A DNA stretch of 64,000 nucleotides from Paraburkholderia monticola (GTDB taxonomy: Bacteria; Pseudomonadota; Gammaproteobacteria; Burkholderiales; Burkholderiaceae), in contig NZ_LRBG01000001.1 of assembly GCF_001580545.1 (NCBI RefSeq), positions 310,001-374,000 of the forward strand, written 5' to 3'. Both the position numbers and the translations under genes were made by a program. Positions 10,576-19,410 of the stretch are shown here, piece by piece (position 1 is the stretch's first letter; every line of letters begins with the position of its first letter). The notes beneath the pieces are model-generated. The model ran no database searches and was not told the origin of the DNA. It saw only the letters and a list, made by a program, of their open reading frames with translations.

Positions 10576-10790
10576 GGATTCCAGATGGCGATTGGCTCGC
10601 CGACGGCCCGCGAGCGATGCGCGCGAGCCTTGGCGGACATTGAAGCGACAGCATAACAAACCCATCCACCAGGGCATAACCTGGCCGAATGGACGAGGTC
10701 AGAACGCCCGCAAAATCAGTTAGACTCGACGGCAGTTTCGCTGCTGTCTTCCCAAGTGCGGTTCCCTCGGTGAATGGATTCAGGTAGTCG

Positions 10791-13301
10791 ATGCGCTATT
10801 CGGTCGAAATAAGAAAATTCCTCTATAGCCAGTATTTCTATGGCGGCCTGCGCATCGCGGTCGGCGTGTCGTTACCGGCCATCCTTTGCCTGATCGTGTT
10901 TCACAATCGTGAGCTCGGCTTCACGATCGCGACCGGCGCGCTCGGCGCCTGCGTCGTCGACATGCCGGGCCCGCTCAAGTACAAGCACAACGAGATGCTG
11001 GCCTGCACGGTGATCGGCTTTCTGTCCGCGCTCGCCACCGGCCTCGCCACCGTCAATCCGATCGCGCTGTGGTGCACGGTCGTGCCGCTCACGTTCGTGC
11101 TGTCGCTGATCGTCGTGTACGGCAACCGCTGGCCGCAGATCAGCTTCGCGACGCTGTTCATGATGATCATGACGCTCGAGGAGCACTTCACCCCGATGCA
11201 GGCGCTCGTCAACGCGTCGTGGATCCTGCTCGGCGGCCTGTGGTTCACGTACTGGTCGACCTTCGTGAGCCGCTGGATGATGTATCGGATCGAGCAGCAG
11301 GCGCTCGCCGAAAGCGTGTTCGCCTGCGCGGACTATCTGCTCGCGCGTGCCGCCTTCTACGATCTCGACAACGATCTCGACGAGTGCTACCGCAATCTCG
11401 TCGACAAGCAGATCTCCGCGGTCGAGCGCCAGGATGCCGCGCGCGACATCGTGCTGCGCAATCTGCCCAAGTTCAAGCGCGGCAAGCTCGAACCCCGCCG
11501 CGCGATGCTGTACAACCTGTTCATCAATACCGTCGATCTGCACGAGCTGTTCGTCGGCGCGCAAACCGATTACACGCTCGTGCGCACCACGTTCGGCGGC
11601 TCCGATCTGCTGGTGTTCTACCGCGACCTGATCCGCAAGGCGGCCGAAGATCTCGAGGAGATCGGCCTCGCGGTGCTACAGAACCAGGCGCCGCGCAGGC
11701 GCGTGAACGTGAAGGCGGAATTGCGCGCGATCGAGTATGAAATCGAACTGATGCGCAAGCAGGAACTGCCGACGCAGAACCCGGAGGCGTATTCGGCGGT
11801 GTCGTCGAATTTCCGCCGCATCTGGAGCGCCACGCGGCTCATCGACAGAATGCGGCGCAGCCTCACCACCGAGCCGAGTCCGACCGAAACCGAACTGCGC
11901 ATCGACGAGGCGCTGACCCGCTTCGTGTCGAGCCGGCGCGTACCGTTCGGGCAGATCTTCTCGAATCTGACCATGGCCTCGCCGAGCTTTCGCCACGCGT
12001 TGCGCGTGACGATCGCGGTCGCCATCGGCTTCTGGCTCGGTCGCCTGTTGCCGCTCACGAACGCGTACTGGATCGTGATGACCACCGTGATCATCCTGAA
12101 ACCCGGCTACTCGCTGACCAAGCAGCGCAATGGCCAGCGGATCATCGGCACGCTAATCGGCTGCGCGGCGAGCATTGCGCTGATTATCTTCGTAAAGGAG
12201 CCGCACATCCTGATGGTGGTGATGTTCGCGTCGATGGTGATGAGCTACAGCCTGCTGCTGTTCAACTACACGGCGAGCGTGGTGTTCACGTCGTCGTATG
12301 TGCTGCTGCTGTTCCATCTGCTCGCGCCGGGCAGCATGCGCATCATCGGCGAGCGCGCGATCGACACCGTGGTCGGCTGCGCGATCGCGATCGCGGCGAG
12401 CCATCTGTTCCCGTACTGGGAATACCGCTTGATGGGCAAGCTCGTCAACAACATGATCAGCGCGACGCGGCAGTATCTCGAAGCAAGCTGGTGGTGGAGC
12501 GGCAAGCCGGCCGCGGCGGTGGTCGCAGCCGTAACCGAAGCCGGCGCGCGCGCGCCGGCGGCGGCGATGGCGGATCCGGCGATCGGCTTTGGCGAACCGG
12601 CGCTCGCGGTCGCCGGCGCCGAAGTGGTGAACGGTGCAGGGCCTCACGGCGCTGGGCGGGCCACCTCGGCCCAGCCGCGCGCCGACGCCGGTGCCGATGC
12701 GAGCCGGGGCGCCACCTCCGCCGACACCACCACGCTTCGCAACCCGGCCGCGCGGCCGGCAAGCGGTACCTCGGCTGCCGCTAGCGCGGCCGCGACCGCG
12801 CTCGACCGCGACTATCGCTATCGGCTCGCGCGCAAGAACGTCCACGTCGCGTTCGCGAATCTCGGGCAGGCGTTCCAGCGGATGATGCTCGAACCGAAGT
12901 CGGCGCAGAAGTTCGTGCCGGAGCTGAACGGTCTGCTGGTGCGCAGCCATGTGCTCGCGTCGCAGATCACGGCTGCCGCGCCGCTGTTGCGCACCTCTGC
13001 GCAACAACAGCAGCAGGTCGAGGACATCTCGCTACAGCCACTGCAGCGCGCCTTGAGCCTCGTGCGCGACAACCTGAGCGCGGCCGAATCCGGTACCGCG
13101 CTACCTGCCGAGCAGGGCGAGCAGATCAAACTGATGAACCGCGAGCTCGATGCGATGGTCGTCGAAACGGAGAAATCGCCGGACTATACGGCCGATGCCG
13201 TGCACGACACCAAGCTGCTCGCGCATCAATGCAAACAGATGCTCGCGGCGTCCGCGCAGATTCGCAAGGACGCGAGCATGATCAGGCTGCCGGAGGAGTG
13301 A
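10791..13301 (+). CDS. FUSC-family inner-membrane protein (YccS/aromatic-acid efflux type)
   Basis: 836 residues. Two clusters of membrane helices (about residues 20-170 and 400-540) each precede a cytoplasmic part, the duplicated FUSC/YccS arrangement found in AaeB- and YccS-like proteins, some of which export aromatic acids. An Ala/Gly/Pro-rich stretch of about 100 residues (roughly 567-667) separates the second helix cluster from a helical C-terminal domain and looks like a disordered linker. No membrane-fusion partner is adjacent, so transport function is inferred only from the family. ATG at 10791; upstream 215 bp to recC is a divergent promoter region. Confidence 0.8.
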   Translation: MRYSVEIRKFLYSQYFYGGLRIAVGVSLPAILCLIVFHNRELGFTIATGALGACVVDMPGPLKYKHNEMLACTVIGFLSALATGLATVNPIALWCTVVPLTFVLSLIVVYGNRWPQISFATLFMMIMTLEEHFTPMQALVNASWILLGGLWFTYWSTFVSRWMMYRIEQQALAESVFACADYLLARAAFYDLDNDLDECYRNLVDKQISAVERQDAARDIVLRNLPKFKRGKLEPRRAMLYNLFINTVDLHELFVGAQTDYTLVRTTFGGSDLLVFYRDLIRKAAEDLEEIGLAVLQNQAPRRRVNVKAELRAIEYEIELMRKQELPTQNPEAYSAVSSNFRRIWSATRLIDRMRRSLTTEPSPTETELRIDEALTRFVSSRRVPFGQIFSNLTMASPSFRHALRVTIAVAIGFWLGRLLPLTNAYWIVMTTVIILKPGYSLTKQRNGQRIIGTLIGCAASIALIIFVKEPHILMVVMFASMVMSYSLLLFNYTASVVFTSSYVLLLFHLLAPGSMRIIGERAIDTVVGCAIAIAASHLFPYWEYRLMGKLVNNMISATRQYLEASWWWSGKPAAAVVAAVTEAGARAPAAAMADPAIGFGEPALAVAGAEVVNGAGPHGAGRATSAQPRADAGADASRGATSADTTTLRNPAARPASGTSAAASAAATALDRDYRYRLARKNVHVAFANLGQAFQRMMLEPKSAQKFVPELNGLLVRSHVLASQITAAAPLLRTSAQQQQQVEDISLQPLQRALSLVRDNLSAAESGTALPAEQGEQIKLMNRELDAMVVETEKSPDYTADAVHDTKLLAHQCKQMLAASAQIRKDASMIRLPEE

Positions 13302-13320
13302 AAGAAGAGGCGCGCCGGCG

Positions 13321-13530
13321 TTATTGCGCGGCGCCGCTCGCCGGTTTGATCGCATCGGCCGCCGCGGCCGCCTGCGAGCTCACCGACGGCGCCTGCGCGT
13401 TCTGGCTTTCGAACTCGTGCTTTTCGCGGATCGCGTTGAAGATCAGCGTAGCGATCACCAGCAGGATCGCCACCACGATAAAGACGGCGACGCCGAAGGT
13501 CGGGTTTTTCTTGCGCTGCGGTTTGTTCAT
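13321..13530 (-). CDS. Small single-pass membrane protein
   Basis: 69 residues starting MNKPQRKKNPTFG: a basic N-terminus, one hydrophobic helix (about residues 14-34), then a charged patch (REKHEFE) and an Ala/Gln/Ser-rich tail. This is an N-in, single-helix topology. I do not recognise a family. The ATG at 13530 is preferred over upstream codons because the extension is Arg/Pro/Gly-rich and improbable. Convergent with the FUSC gene, with only 19 bp between the stops. Confidence 0.6.
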   Translation of the reverse strand: MNKPQRKKNPTFGVAVFIVVAILLVIATLIFNAIREKHEFESQNAQAPSVSSQAAAAADAIKPASGAAQ

Positions 13531-13701
13531 GAAGCGGGCTCGGTTCGCGAAGCAGTCGCGGATGGGTCGGGAAGGCGGCATTCTACGCCCAGTGGGCTTG
13601 CACGCGGCTTGCAGCCGACGGGGCGGCCTGGACGCGCCGCGGCACCCCTGGTCCGGATGCAGCAAACCGCGCACCCGGCGCCCGCCCATTCTTCCGAACT
13701 A

Positions 13702-14175
13702 TCAGGTCACCGCCGAAGAGCGCACCGGCAACGCCGTCGAATACTTGATCTGCTCCATCGCGAAGCTCGAACTCACGTCGTAAAGCGGTACGGCCGTAAT
13801 CAGCTGCTTGTAGATCCGGTCGTAGTCGTCGATATCGGAGACCACCACGCGCAGCAGATAGTCGGTCTCGCCGCTCATCCGGTAGACCTCGACCACTTCC
13901 GGAATGTCGCGCACCGCCTGCGTGAACGCCGCGGCCCATGCCTCCGTGTGCTGATTCGTGCGCACCGCCACGAACACCGTGGTCCCAACGCCGAGCTTGC
14001 GCGCGTCGCACAGCGCCACCTGCGCGCGAATCACGCCGGCCTCCTTCAGGCGTTGCAGCCGTTTCCAGCAAGGCGTCTGAGACAGGTTCACGCGCTGCGC
14101 GAGTTCGGCAATCGGCATCGTCGCGTCTGCTTGCAGCAGTTCGAGCAGCTTCCGATCGATGATATCCATACTCAT
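13702..14175 (-). CDS. Lrp/AsnC-family transcriptional regulator
   Basis: 157 residues: N-terminal winged helix-turn-helix (about 4-60, with ELAQRVNLSQTPCWKRLQRL as recognition region) followed by the RAM effector domain (70-150, containing the conserved VVEVYRMSGETDYLLRV strand-loop). It starts MSMDIIDRKLLELLQ, typical of Lrp-like proteins. A purine-rich GAGGGGG sits about 6 nt before the ATG at 14175. It is divergent from a cysteine-dioxygenase-like gene 139 bp away, and a near-perfect Lrp box lies just upstream, so control of itself and of the neighbour is likely. The effector is probably an amino acid; a link to cysteine or another thiol is inferred from the neighbour. Confidence 0.9.
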   Translation of the reverse strand: MSMDIIDRKLLELLQADATMPIAELAQRVNLSQTPCWKRLQRLKEAGVIRAQVALCDARKLGVGTTVFVAVRTNQHTEAWAAAFTQAVRDIPEVVEVYRMSGETDYLLRVVVSDIDDYDRIYKQLITAVPLYDVSSSFAMEQIKYSTALPVRSSAVT

Positions 14176-14190
14176 ACCACCACCCCCTCA

Positions 14191-14205
14191 TAGGAAATTA
14201 TTCTA
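14191..14205. promoter_or_regulatory. Candidate Lrp-type operator
   Basis: TAGGAAATTATTCTA matches the E. coli Lrp consensus YAGHAWATTWTDCTR at 14 of 15 positions. It lies 16 bp upstream of the start of the Lrp/AsnC gene and in the promoter region of the divergent cupin gene. Binding is inferred. Confidence 0.5.
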
Positions 14206-14314
14206 CTTTTCGAAGCGTCGAGGGAATTATATGGAAACTCTTTCTCCGGTCAAACGGGTATAAATATCGATACCGAAAATAGCCCATAAGCAGCGGACAC
14301 GCTGCCTCAAAATC

Positions 14315-14983
14315 ATGAGCGACGACCTGCACGCCACCGCTTACGAGCATCTTCCCGACTACCTGAAGTCGTTGCCGGATCCGGCTCGACTCGATGCCGC
14401 CTCTTTGCCGACGGGCACGCTGGGCGAAATCGGGCGCACGCCGCTCGAGCGGCTCTGCGACACACTGAACGCGATGTTCGAAGCCTGCGCGAAATTCCCG
14501 GAACCGTCGCATTCGACGTTCTTCGCCCGCAGCATGCGACTCGCGCTCGTCGAGGCCGCGGCCGACCCGGCGCTGCTCGCGCCCGCGCAACGCGAAGGTT
14601 CCGCCGGGACCTATCGCCGCCATCTGCTCGCCGCCGATCCGCACGGCCGCTACGCGATCGCGGCGCTGGTCTGGCAGCCGGGCCAGGCGAGTCCGGTGCA
14701 CGCGCATCAAACGTGGTGCGGTTACGCGGTGGTCGAAGGCAGGTTGAGCGAAACGATCTTCGAATGGGACGACGCGCAGCAATGCGCGAACCCGCTGCGC
14801 GCTCAGGCGCGCAAACGCGGCGCGGTGTCGTTCGTGCGCGGCGGCCGCAGTGCAATTCATCGGCTCGGCAACTGCAGCGATGCGCCGGCGGTGTCGCTGC
14901 ATATCTATGGCGTCGAAGGCGCGCGGATCGGCACCCACGTGAACGACATCGTGCGTCTGGCGGACGAGGCGGAGCTGGTTTGA
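14315..14983 (+). CDS. Cysteine dioxygenase-like cupin (thiol dioxygenase family)
   Basis: 222 residues. Cupin metal ligands are visible as HAH in SPVHAHQTW (H129 and H131) and a further histidine near the second cupin motif (H182 in AIHRLGN; H196 in SLHIYG). This is the pattern of bacterial cysteine / 3-mercaptopropionate dioxygenases, which oxidise a thiol to a sulfinate with Fe(II) and O2. A tyrosine follows the last histidine (HIYG). It is transcribed away from an Lrp/AsnC regulator that may sense the substrate. Exact substrate cannot be told from sequence. Confidence 0.75.
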   Translation: MSDDLHATAYEHLPDYLKSLPDPARLDAASLPTGTLGEIGRTPLERLCDTLNAMFEACAKFPEPSHSTFFARSMRLALVEAAADPALLAPAQREGSAGTYRRHLLAADPHGRYAIAALVWQPGQASPVHAHQTWCGYAVVEGRLSETIFEWDDAQQCANPLRAQARKRGAVSFVRGGRSAIHRLGNCSDAPAVSLHIYGVEGARIGTHVNDIVRLADEAELV

Positions 14984-15099
14984 CGTTGTTCTGTTCTCAG
15001 GTTACGACCTGATATAACCGCGCAGGCTTACGCCAACACGCCATCACACCATGACGCAGCGCGCGGCCGTCGTCGCACGGCCCGCGGCCAAAGCCCGCC

Positions 15100-17970
15100 T
15101 CAAGTCTTCCCACTCCCATCACCCGCCGTCGGAATCTGCGGCGGAATCGGCTCGCTCTGTCCGGTCGGCGGCGGCGCCGGACGCGGTTCGTGCGACACGT
15201 CACGCGCCGGCGCAAGCGGCACATGCGCCGCCCCACGCGCCGCCGGGCCCATACCGCCCGCTTCATACTCCGCTTCGCGCGGATACCCGTGCGCTGCTTC
15301 GCGGGCTCTTTCGCGCGGGCCTTCGTGCGCGGCTCGGTGCGTAACTTCGTGCGCGCTTTCATGGACTTTCTCGCGACCTCGCTCCGACGCCACGCCCTGA
15401 GCCTTGTCGTGCCCGCTGTCCCGCGTCCGCTGCGGCACGTCGCCCTGCAAGTGCCTGCCGTCATCGCCGGCGGTATCCGCAGGCGCGCTGAAACCGGCCA
15501 TCTCATCGTCGCGCAACGGCTCGCCCTCATGATCCTTCGATGACCTGTACACCCGCATGTAGGCGACCGGAATCTCGATCCCCGCCTCGTCCATCTTGCG
15601 CTTGAGCCGCAGGTTGAACGCGCGCGCGATGCTCCATTGCTGCAGCGGCCGCGTCTTGATCTGCCCTTTGACGACCATCCAGTTCGGATCGAAGCGGTCG
15701 AGGCCCCACACCTCGATCGGACCGAGCATCTCGCGCCGGTAACGAAAATCGGCCATCAGCTCGGCGCCGACTTCACGGATCAGTTGCGTGATCACGTCGA
15801 CGTCGGTCGAAAACGACATGCGCACTTCGAACACCGCGTACGCGAAATCGCGCGACAGGTTCTTCACGATCTTGATCTGCGAGAACGGAATCGCGTGGAT
15901 CGCGCCCTGCCCGTCGCGCAGCCGCACCGTGCGGATCGACAGATGCTCGACCGTGCCCGCGTGGCCGCCATCGACGTCGATCCAGTCTCCGACCGTGATC
16001 GTGTCCTCGATGATGATGAAGAGCCCTGTGATCAGGTCGGTCACCAGCGACTGCGCGCCGAAACCGATCGCCAGACCGATCACGCCCGCGCCCGCGAGCA
16101 GCGGCGTCACGTTGATGCCGAGGTTCGCGGCGGTGACGATGCCCGCGATCGTCATGATGGTCACCAGCAACACGTTGCGCACCAGCGGCAGCATCGTGCG
16201 CGCGCGCATGCTCGGGCTGCGCCCCTTGTTGCGCGGGCCGGCCGGATTGAGCGACTCGGTGATCGCGGTGTCGACCAGAATCCACAGCAGCCACGCGATG
16301 AACAGCGTCGCGACGATGGCCGTCATCGCATGCGCGACGCCGCGCGCCGCGACGTTTTTCTCGATCACCGCGGCGAGCGACACACCCCACAGGCGCGCCG
16401 CCAATTCGAAGAAAAATAGCCAGATGAACAGCGTGAGCAACGTGCCGCAAAAGCGCAGTAGCCGCGTCAGGTACGGCGAGCGGCGCCGCGCGCGGGCGCT
16501 GCGCGGCCGCGTCATGCGCAGCACGATCGCCGACAGGAAGAACGCCAGCACCAGCAACAGCGCGGTGACGATCGAGATCTGCAACACGTTTTCGCTCGAA
16601 CCGGAGCCGCCGAGCGTCGCGACCACCGATGCGGCCGCCAGCACCAGCACCGGCACGTGCCACAGCGCGCCGAGCACGTCGAACGCATCGGTGGCGGCCT
16701 TGTGGTCGTTGCGCTGTTCGTAAGGCCGGTTGCGGATCAGGTGCGCGACCGGCCGGCGGAACGCCAGCGCGAAATAGCCGGTCAGCACGGCGGCCGTCAT
16801 GTTGGCCGCGGTCGAAATCAGCGCGGCGAGATTGGTGCCGAGCTGATGCTCGACGTCGTAATTGACGGCCGCGTCGCCGAGCGCGCCGCACACGCCGATC
16901 ACGAACAGCACGCGGCGCGCGTGATCGATCAGCAGGCGCACCGCGACGCGCCGGTGGCCCGAGCCGAACAGCGAAAACATGATCAGACAGATCGCCGAAA
17001 ACACCGCGCCCGCGACGATCGCGTACGCGACCACGAGGCCGAGCGTGCGGCCGAGCGCATCGGGCATCGCGCGCACGAACAGCAGCGCCGCGATGAACGC
17101 AATGATCCAGGGTCCGACGCGGCGCAGCGCGAAGATCACGAGCTCGAGCGTGGTGGGATTGGGCCGCAGCGCGAACTCGATGCCGAAGCGCTGGTACAGC
17201 CGGTGCTGCAGATAGATCAGCGCGCCGGCACACGCGCCCCAGCCGGCCAGCATCGCCACCATCGACAACAGGATCTCGCCGAGGCCCTCGCGTCCCTGGC
17301 CCGAGACGATCGTGTAGAGCTCGTTGCCGGCCGCGGTCACGCGCCCGCTCCAGTAGCGCACTGGCGTGCGGCCCTGATGCACATCCGATTCGAACGACGC
17401 GATGCCCGAGGCGATCGCGCCGAGCAGGCCCGGGCTCGGTTGCGCGGGCGCGGCCGGCCCGACGGCCTGCGCGGCGCCTTGCGACACGTCGCGCAGCTTT
17501 TTCAGCTGGGCGACGAGCGCGCTGCGCTGACGGTCGTTGTCGAGCGTGGCGATCACGCTGTCGAGCGAGCGCGCGAGCTCCGCCTGGCTTGCGGGCGACG
17601 GCGCCGAGGCCGCCTCGGCCGCCGACGCAGCCGAGGCCGCGGACGCGGGCGCCGCGTTGACCGTCGCGCTGTTGATCAGGCTCTGCAACGCCGGGATCAC
17701 CGGCGTGCCACCACCGACCGCGGGGCCCGCGGCTTGCGCGGTGCGCGGCAGCGCGCCGGCGCACAGAACCAGCGCGGCGCACAGCAGCGCGATGAACCAG
17801 GCGCCGGCCGACGCGCGCACGCGCACCGGCGCGCGCGGGCTGGCGGCGCCGCTGGAAGGATCGCGAGCGGTGGGATCGAAGGAGAAATGGGCAGCGTCGC
17901 GAATCGCCGGCTGCTGTGCGCCGTCAGACGGCGCAGCCTCGGACTCACGCCGCGACGGGCATGACTGCAT
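15100..17970 (-). CDS. Large MscS-family mechanosensitive ion channel
   Basis: 956 residues. A secretion signal lies at about residues 52-80 (hydrophobic run, then RTAQAAG), followed by a periplasmic Ala-rich helical region, about ten membrane helices, and the MscS pore/beta domain (roughly 590-800; GFGAQSLVTDLITGLFI, then EDTITVGDWIDVDG). This layout is that of YbiO-type channels. The 50 residues before the signal are unusual; an in-frame GTG inside VRVRASAGAWF would give a normal signal peptide, so the true start may be about 150 bp downstream. The last 150 residues form a charged, low-complexity tail rich in H/E/R/A. Likely role: release of solutes on osmotic down-shock. Confidence 0.88.
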   Translation of the reverse strand: MQSCPSRRESEAAPSDGAQQPAIRDAAHFSFDPTARDPSSGAASPRAPVRVRASAGAWFIALLCAALVLCAGALPRTAQAAGPAVGGGTPVIPALQSLINSATVNAAPASAASAASAAEAASAPSPASQAELARSLDSVIATLDNDRQRSALVAQLKKLRDVSQGAAQAVGPAAPAQPSPGLLGAIASGIASFESDVHQGRTPVRYWSGRVTAAGNELYTIVSGQGREGLGEILLSMVAMLAGWGACAGALIYLQHRLYQRFGIEFALRPNPTTLELVIFALRRVGPWIIAFIAALLFVRAMPDALGRTLGLVVAYAIVAGAVFSAICLIMFSLFGSGHRRVAVRLLIDHARRVLFVIGVCGALGDAAVNYDVEHQLGTNLAALISTAANMTAAVLTGYFALAFRRPVAHLIRNRPYEQRNDHKAATDAFDVLGALWHVPVLVLAAASVVATLGGSGSSENVLQISIVTALLLVLAFFLSAIVLRMTRPRSARARRRSPYLTRLLRFCGTLLTLFIWLFFFELAARLWGVSLAAVIEKNVAARGVAHAMTAIVATLFIAWLLWILVDTAITESLNPAGPRNKGRSPSMRARTMLPLVRNVLLVTIMTIAGIVTAANLGINVTPLLAGAGVIGLAIGFGAQSLVTDLITGLFIIIEDTITVGDWIDVDGGHAGTVEHLSIRTVRLRDGQGAIHAIPFSQIKIVKNLSRDFAYAVFEVRMSFSTDVDVITQLIREVGAELMADFRYRREMLGPIEVWGLDRFDPNWMVVKGQIKTRPLQQWSIARAFNLRLKRKMDEAGIEIPVAYMRVYRSSKDHEGEPLRDDEMAGFSAPADTAGDDGRHLQGDVPQRTRDSGHDKAQGVASERGREKVHESAHEVTHRAAHEGPRERAREAAHGYPREAEYEAGGMGPAARGAAHVPLAPARDVSHEPRPAPPPTGQSEPIPPQIPTAGDGSGKT

Positions 17971-18088
17971 GGCAATCCGTAAGAAAACGGGAGACGCCAG
18001 TGTAGCCGCAGTTTTACCCGGCGCGCCCGAACATGCGTAACCGAATGTTAGTACGCTTGCGCGCCCGGCGGATTCGCTACGCCAGTCG

Positions 18089-18736
18089 TCAGTACGCCAC
18101 CGTCGCGATCTGGCGGATGAAGCGGCCCTGCTCCAGCTCGTCGACGAACGCGACCGCGTAGTCTTCGGCCGAAATGCGGCTGTTGCCCTCCGCGTCCGCG
18201 ATCAGCGTATTCGCGCCCGTGCGGAACTTGCCGGTGCGCTCGCCCGGCGCGATCAGCGCGGCCGGCGCGAAGAACGTCCAGTCGAGATCGGTCACGCCGC
18301 GGTAGTAGTCGAACGCGTCGCGATGCGCGAGCGCGATGCCCTTGTACGCGTCAGGAAAGCCGTCGGTATCGACCAGTTGCTTGCCCGGCGCGACTTCGAG
18401 CGAGCCCGCGCCGCCCACCACGACGAGGCGTTTCAGCCCGGCCGAGCGCACCCCTTCGACGAGCGCGCGGGTGGCCTTCGTCAGCGTCGCGAGATCGTCC
18501 TGGGGCGGCGCATACGCGCTGGCGACGAGGTCCTGACCACGCACCGCGGCGCCGACACTCGCGGCGTCGAGCAGATCGGCCTGCGCCGCCTGCAGATTCG
18601 CGACGCCGGCCGGCACGCGCGCCGGATCGCGCACGAGCGCCGTCACTTGATGCCCGCGACGCGCGGCTTCCGCGGCGATCCGCGAACCGATCATGCCGGT
18701 CGCGCCAAACAAGGCGATCTTCAGTTGCTTGCTCAT
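18089..18736 (-). CDS. NAD(P)-binding NmrA/YwnB-like oxidoreductase
   Basis: 215 residues with a Rossmann fold. GATGMIGSRIAAEAARRGH at residues 11-29 carries the GxxGxxG dinucleotide motif, and VTALVRDPARV follows. Resembles YwnB-type NAD(P)H-binding proteins (atypical SDR). An Rrf2-family regulator lies immediately upstream on the same strand, the same pairing as ywnA-ywnB of Bacillus subtilis. The ATG at 18736 (MSKQLKIALFG) is preferred to one 15 bp upstream. A 29-bp inverted repeat lies 23 bp before the start. Substrate unknown. Confidence 0.82.
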   Translation of the reverse strand: MSKQLKIALFGATGMIGSRIAAEAARRGHQVTALVRDPARVPAGVANLQAAQADLLDAASVGAAVRGQDLVASAYAPPQDDLATLTKATRALVEGVRSAGLKRLVVVGGAGSLEVAPGKQLVDTDGFPDAYKGIALAHRDAFDYYRGVTDLDWTFFAPAALIAPGERTGKFRTGANTLIADAEGNSRISAEDYAVAFVDELEQGRFIRQIATVAY

Positions 18737-18759
18737 TTCAATACACTCCACAGGTTGTC

Positions 18760-18788
18760 TTATATGTAATCCAATAGGTTACATATAA
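18760..18788. promoter_or_regulatory. Inverted repeat, candidate Rrf2 operator
   Basis: Two perfect 10-bp arms, TTATATGTAA (18760-18769) and TTACATATAA (18779-18788), surround a 9-bp spacer. The element sits just upstream of the NmrA-like gene, and the neighbouring gene encodes an Rrf2 regulator. It is AT-rich in an otherwise GC-rich region. Assignment to Rrf2 is inference. Confidence 0.5.
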
Positions 18789-18815
18789 CCAGAAAAAAAG
18801 CGGGGCGTTCACCCC

Positions 18816-18850
18816 GTCCGTTTGTCCGTTTGTCCGCTTGTCCGTTTGTC
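18816..18850. repeat. Short tandem repeat (8-bp unit, about four copies)
   Basis: The unit GTCCGTTT occurs four times head to tail (the third copy is GTCCGCTT), plus a 3-base partial copy. It lies between the rrf2-like gene stop and the NmrA-like gene. Confidence 0.8.
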
Positions 18851-18866
18851 ATGCGCGAACGCACAC

Positions 18867-19316
18867 TCAAGCGCGGCGCTTGCGTTCGCGCCGCTTCTCC
18901 GAGCGCACGACGTCGGCGGTGGCATCCGCGAGCGTGCGTGCGGCCAGCGATGCTTCCATGGCCTGCTGGGCTTCGTCGATGATACCGCTCAGCACTTCCT
19001 GGATATTGCGCCCCACCATGCATGCGGGATTCGGCTCCTCGCGATGCAACGCGAACAGGCGCGCGTCCTCCACCGCGCGATAAACCTCGAGCAGCGTGAT
19101 CTGCTCGGGCCGCCGCGCAAGCAGCGCGCCGCCACCGGCGCCCATCTGCGAGGTGGTGAGCCCGGCTTCGGAGAGCATGCCCAGCAGCCGGCGGATCAGC
19201 ACGGGATTCGTATTCACGCTCCCGGCGATCATCTCCGACGACAACGGCACACCGCCCTGCAACGACAGCAGCGCAAGCACATGCACCGCAAACGAAAACC
19301 GGCTACTCGTGTTCAC
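18867..19316 (-). CDS. Rrf2-family transcriptional regulator (YwnA-like)
   Basis: 149 residues from a GTG at 19316 (VNTSSRFSFAVHVLALLSL). The winged helix is at about 1-80, including IAGSVNTNPVLIRRLLGMLSEAGL and the Gly-rich wing QMGAGGGALLARR, both typical of Rrf2. A single Cys (PACMVG) lies in the region that holds the cysteine cluster of IscR/NsrR, so an Fe-S cluster like theirs is unlikely. No ATG is available between the preceding in-frame region and the HTH; the upstream extension is low-quality coding. Probably controls itself and the downstream NmrA-like gene. Confidence 0.85.
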   Translation of the reverse strand: MNTSSRFSFAVHVLALLSLQGGVPLSSEMIAGSVNTNPVLIRRLLGMLSEAGLTTSQMGAGGGALLARRPEQITLLEVYRAVEDARLFALHREEPNPACMVGRNIQEVLSGIIDEAQQAMEASLAARTLADATADVVRSEKRRERKRRA

Positions 19317-19410
19317 CGCAACCCCGTCCCACAACGACAATGTGTACGCATGATAATTACACTTTTGCGCAACGTCAAACCGGGGTCGCGCGCATCGAAC
19401 GAGGCGCCCG

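Noticed and set aside
19342..19362. GTGTA...TACAC inverted repeat upstream of the Rrf2-type gene
   Set aside because: Arms of only 5 bp and no match to the strong palindrome before the NmrA-like gene.
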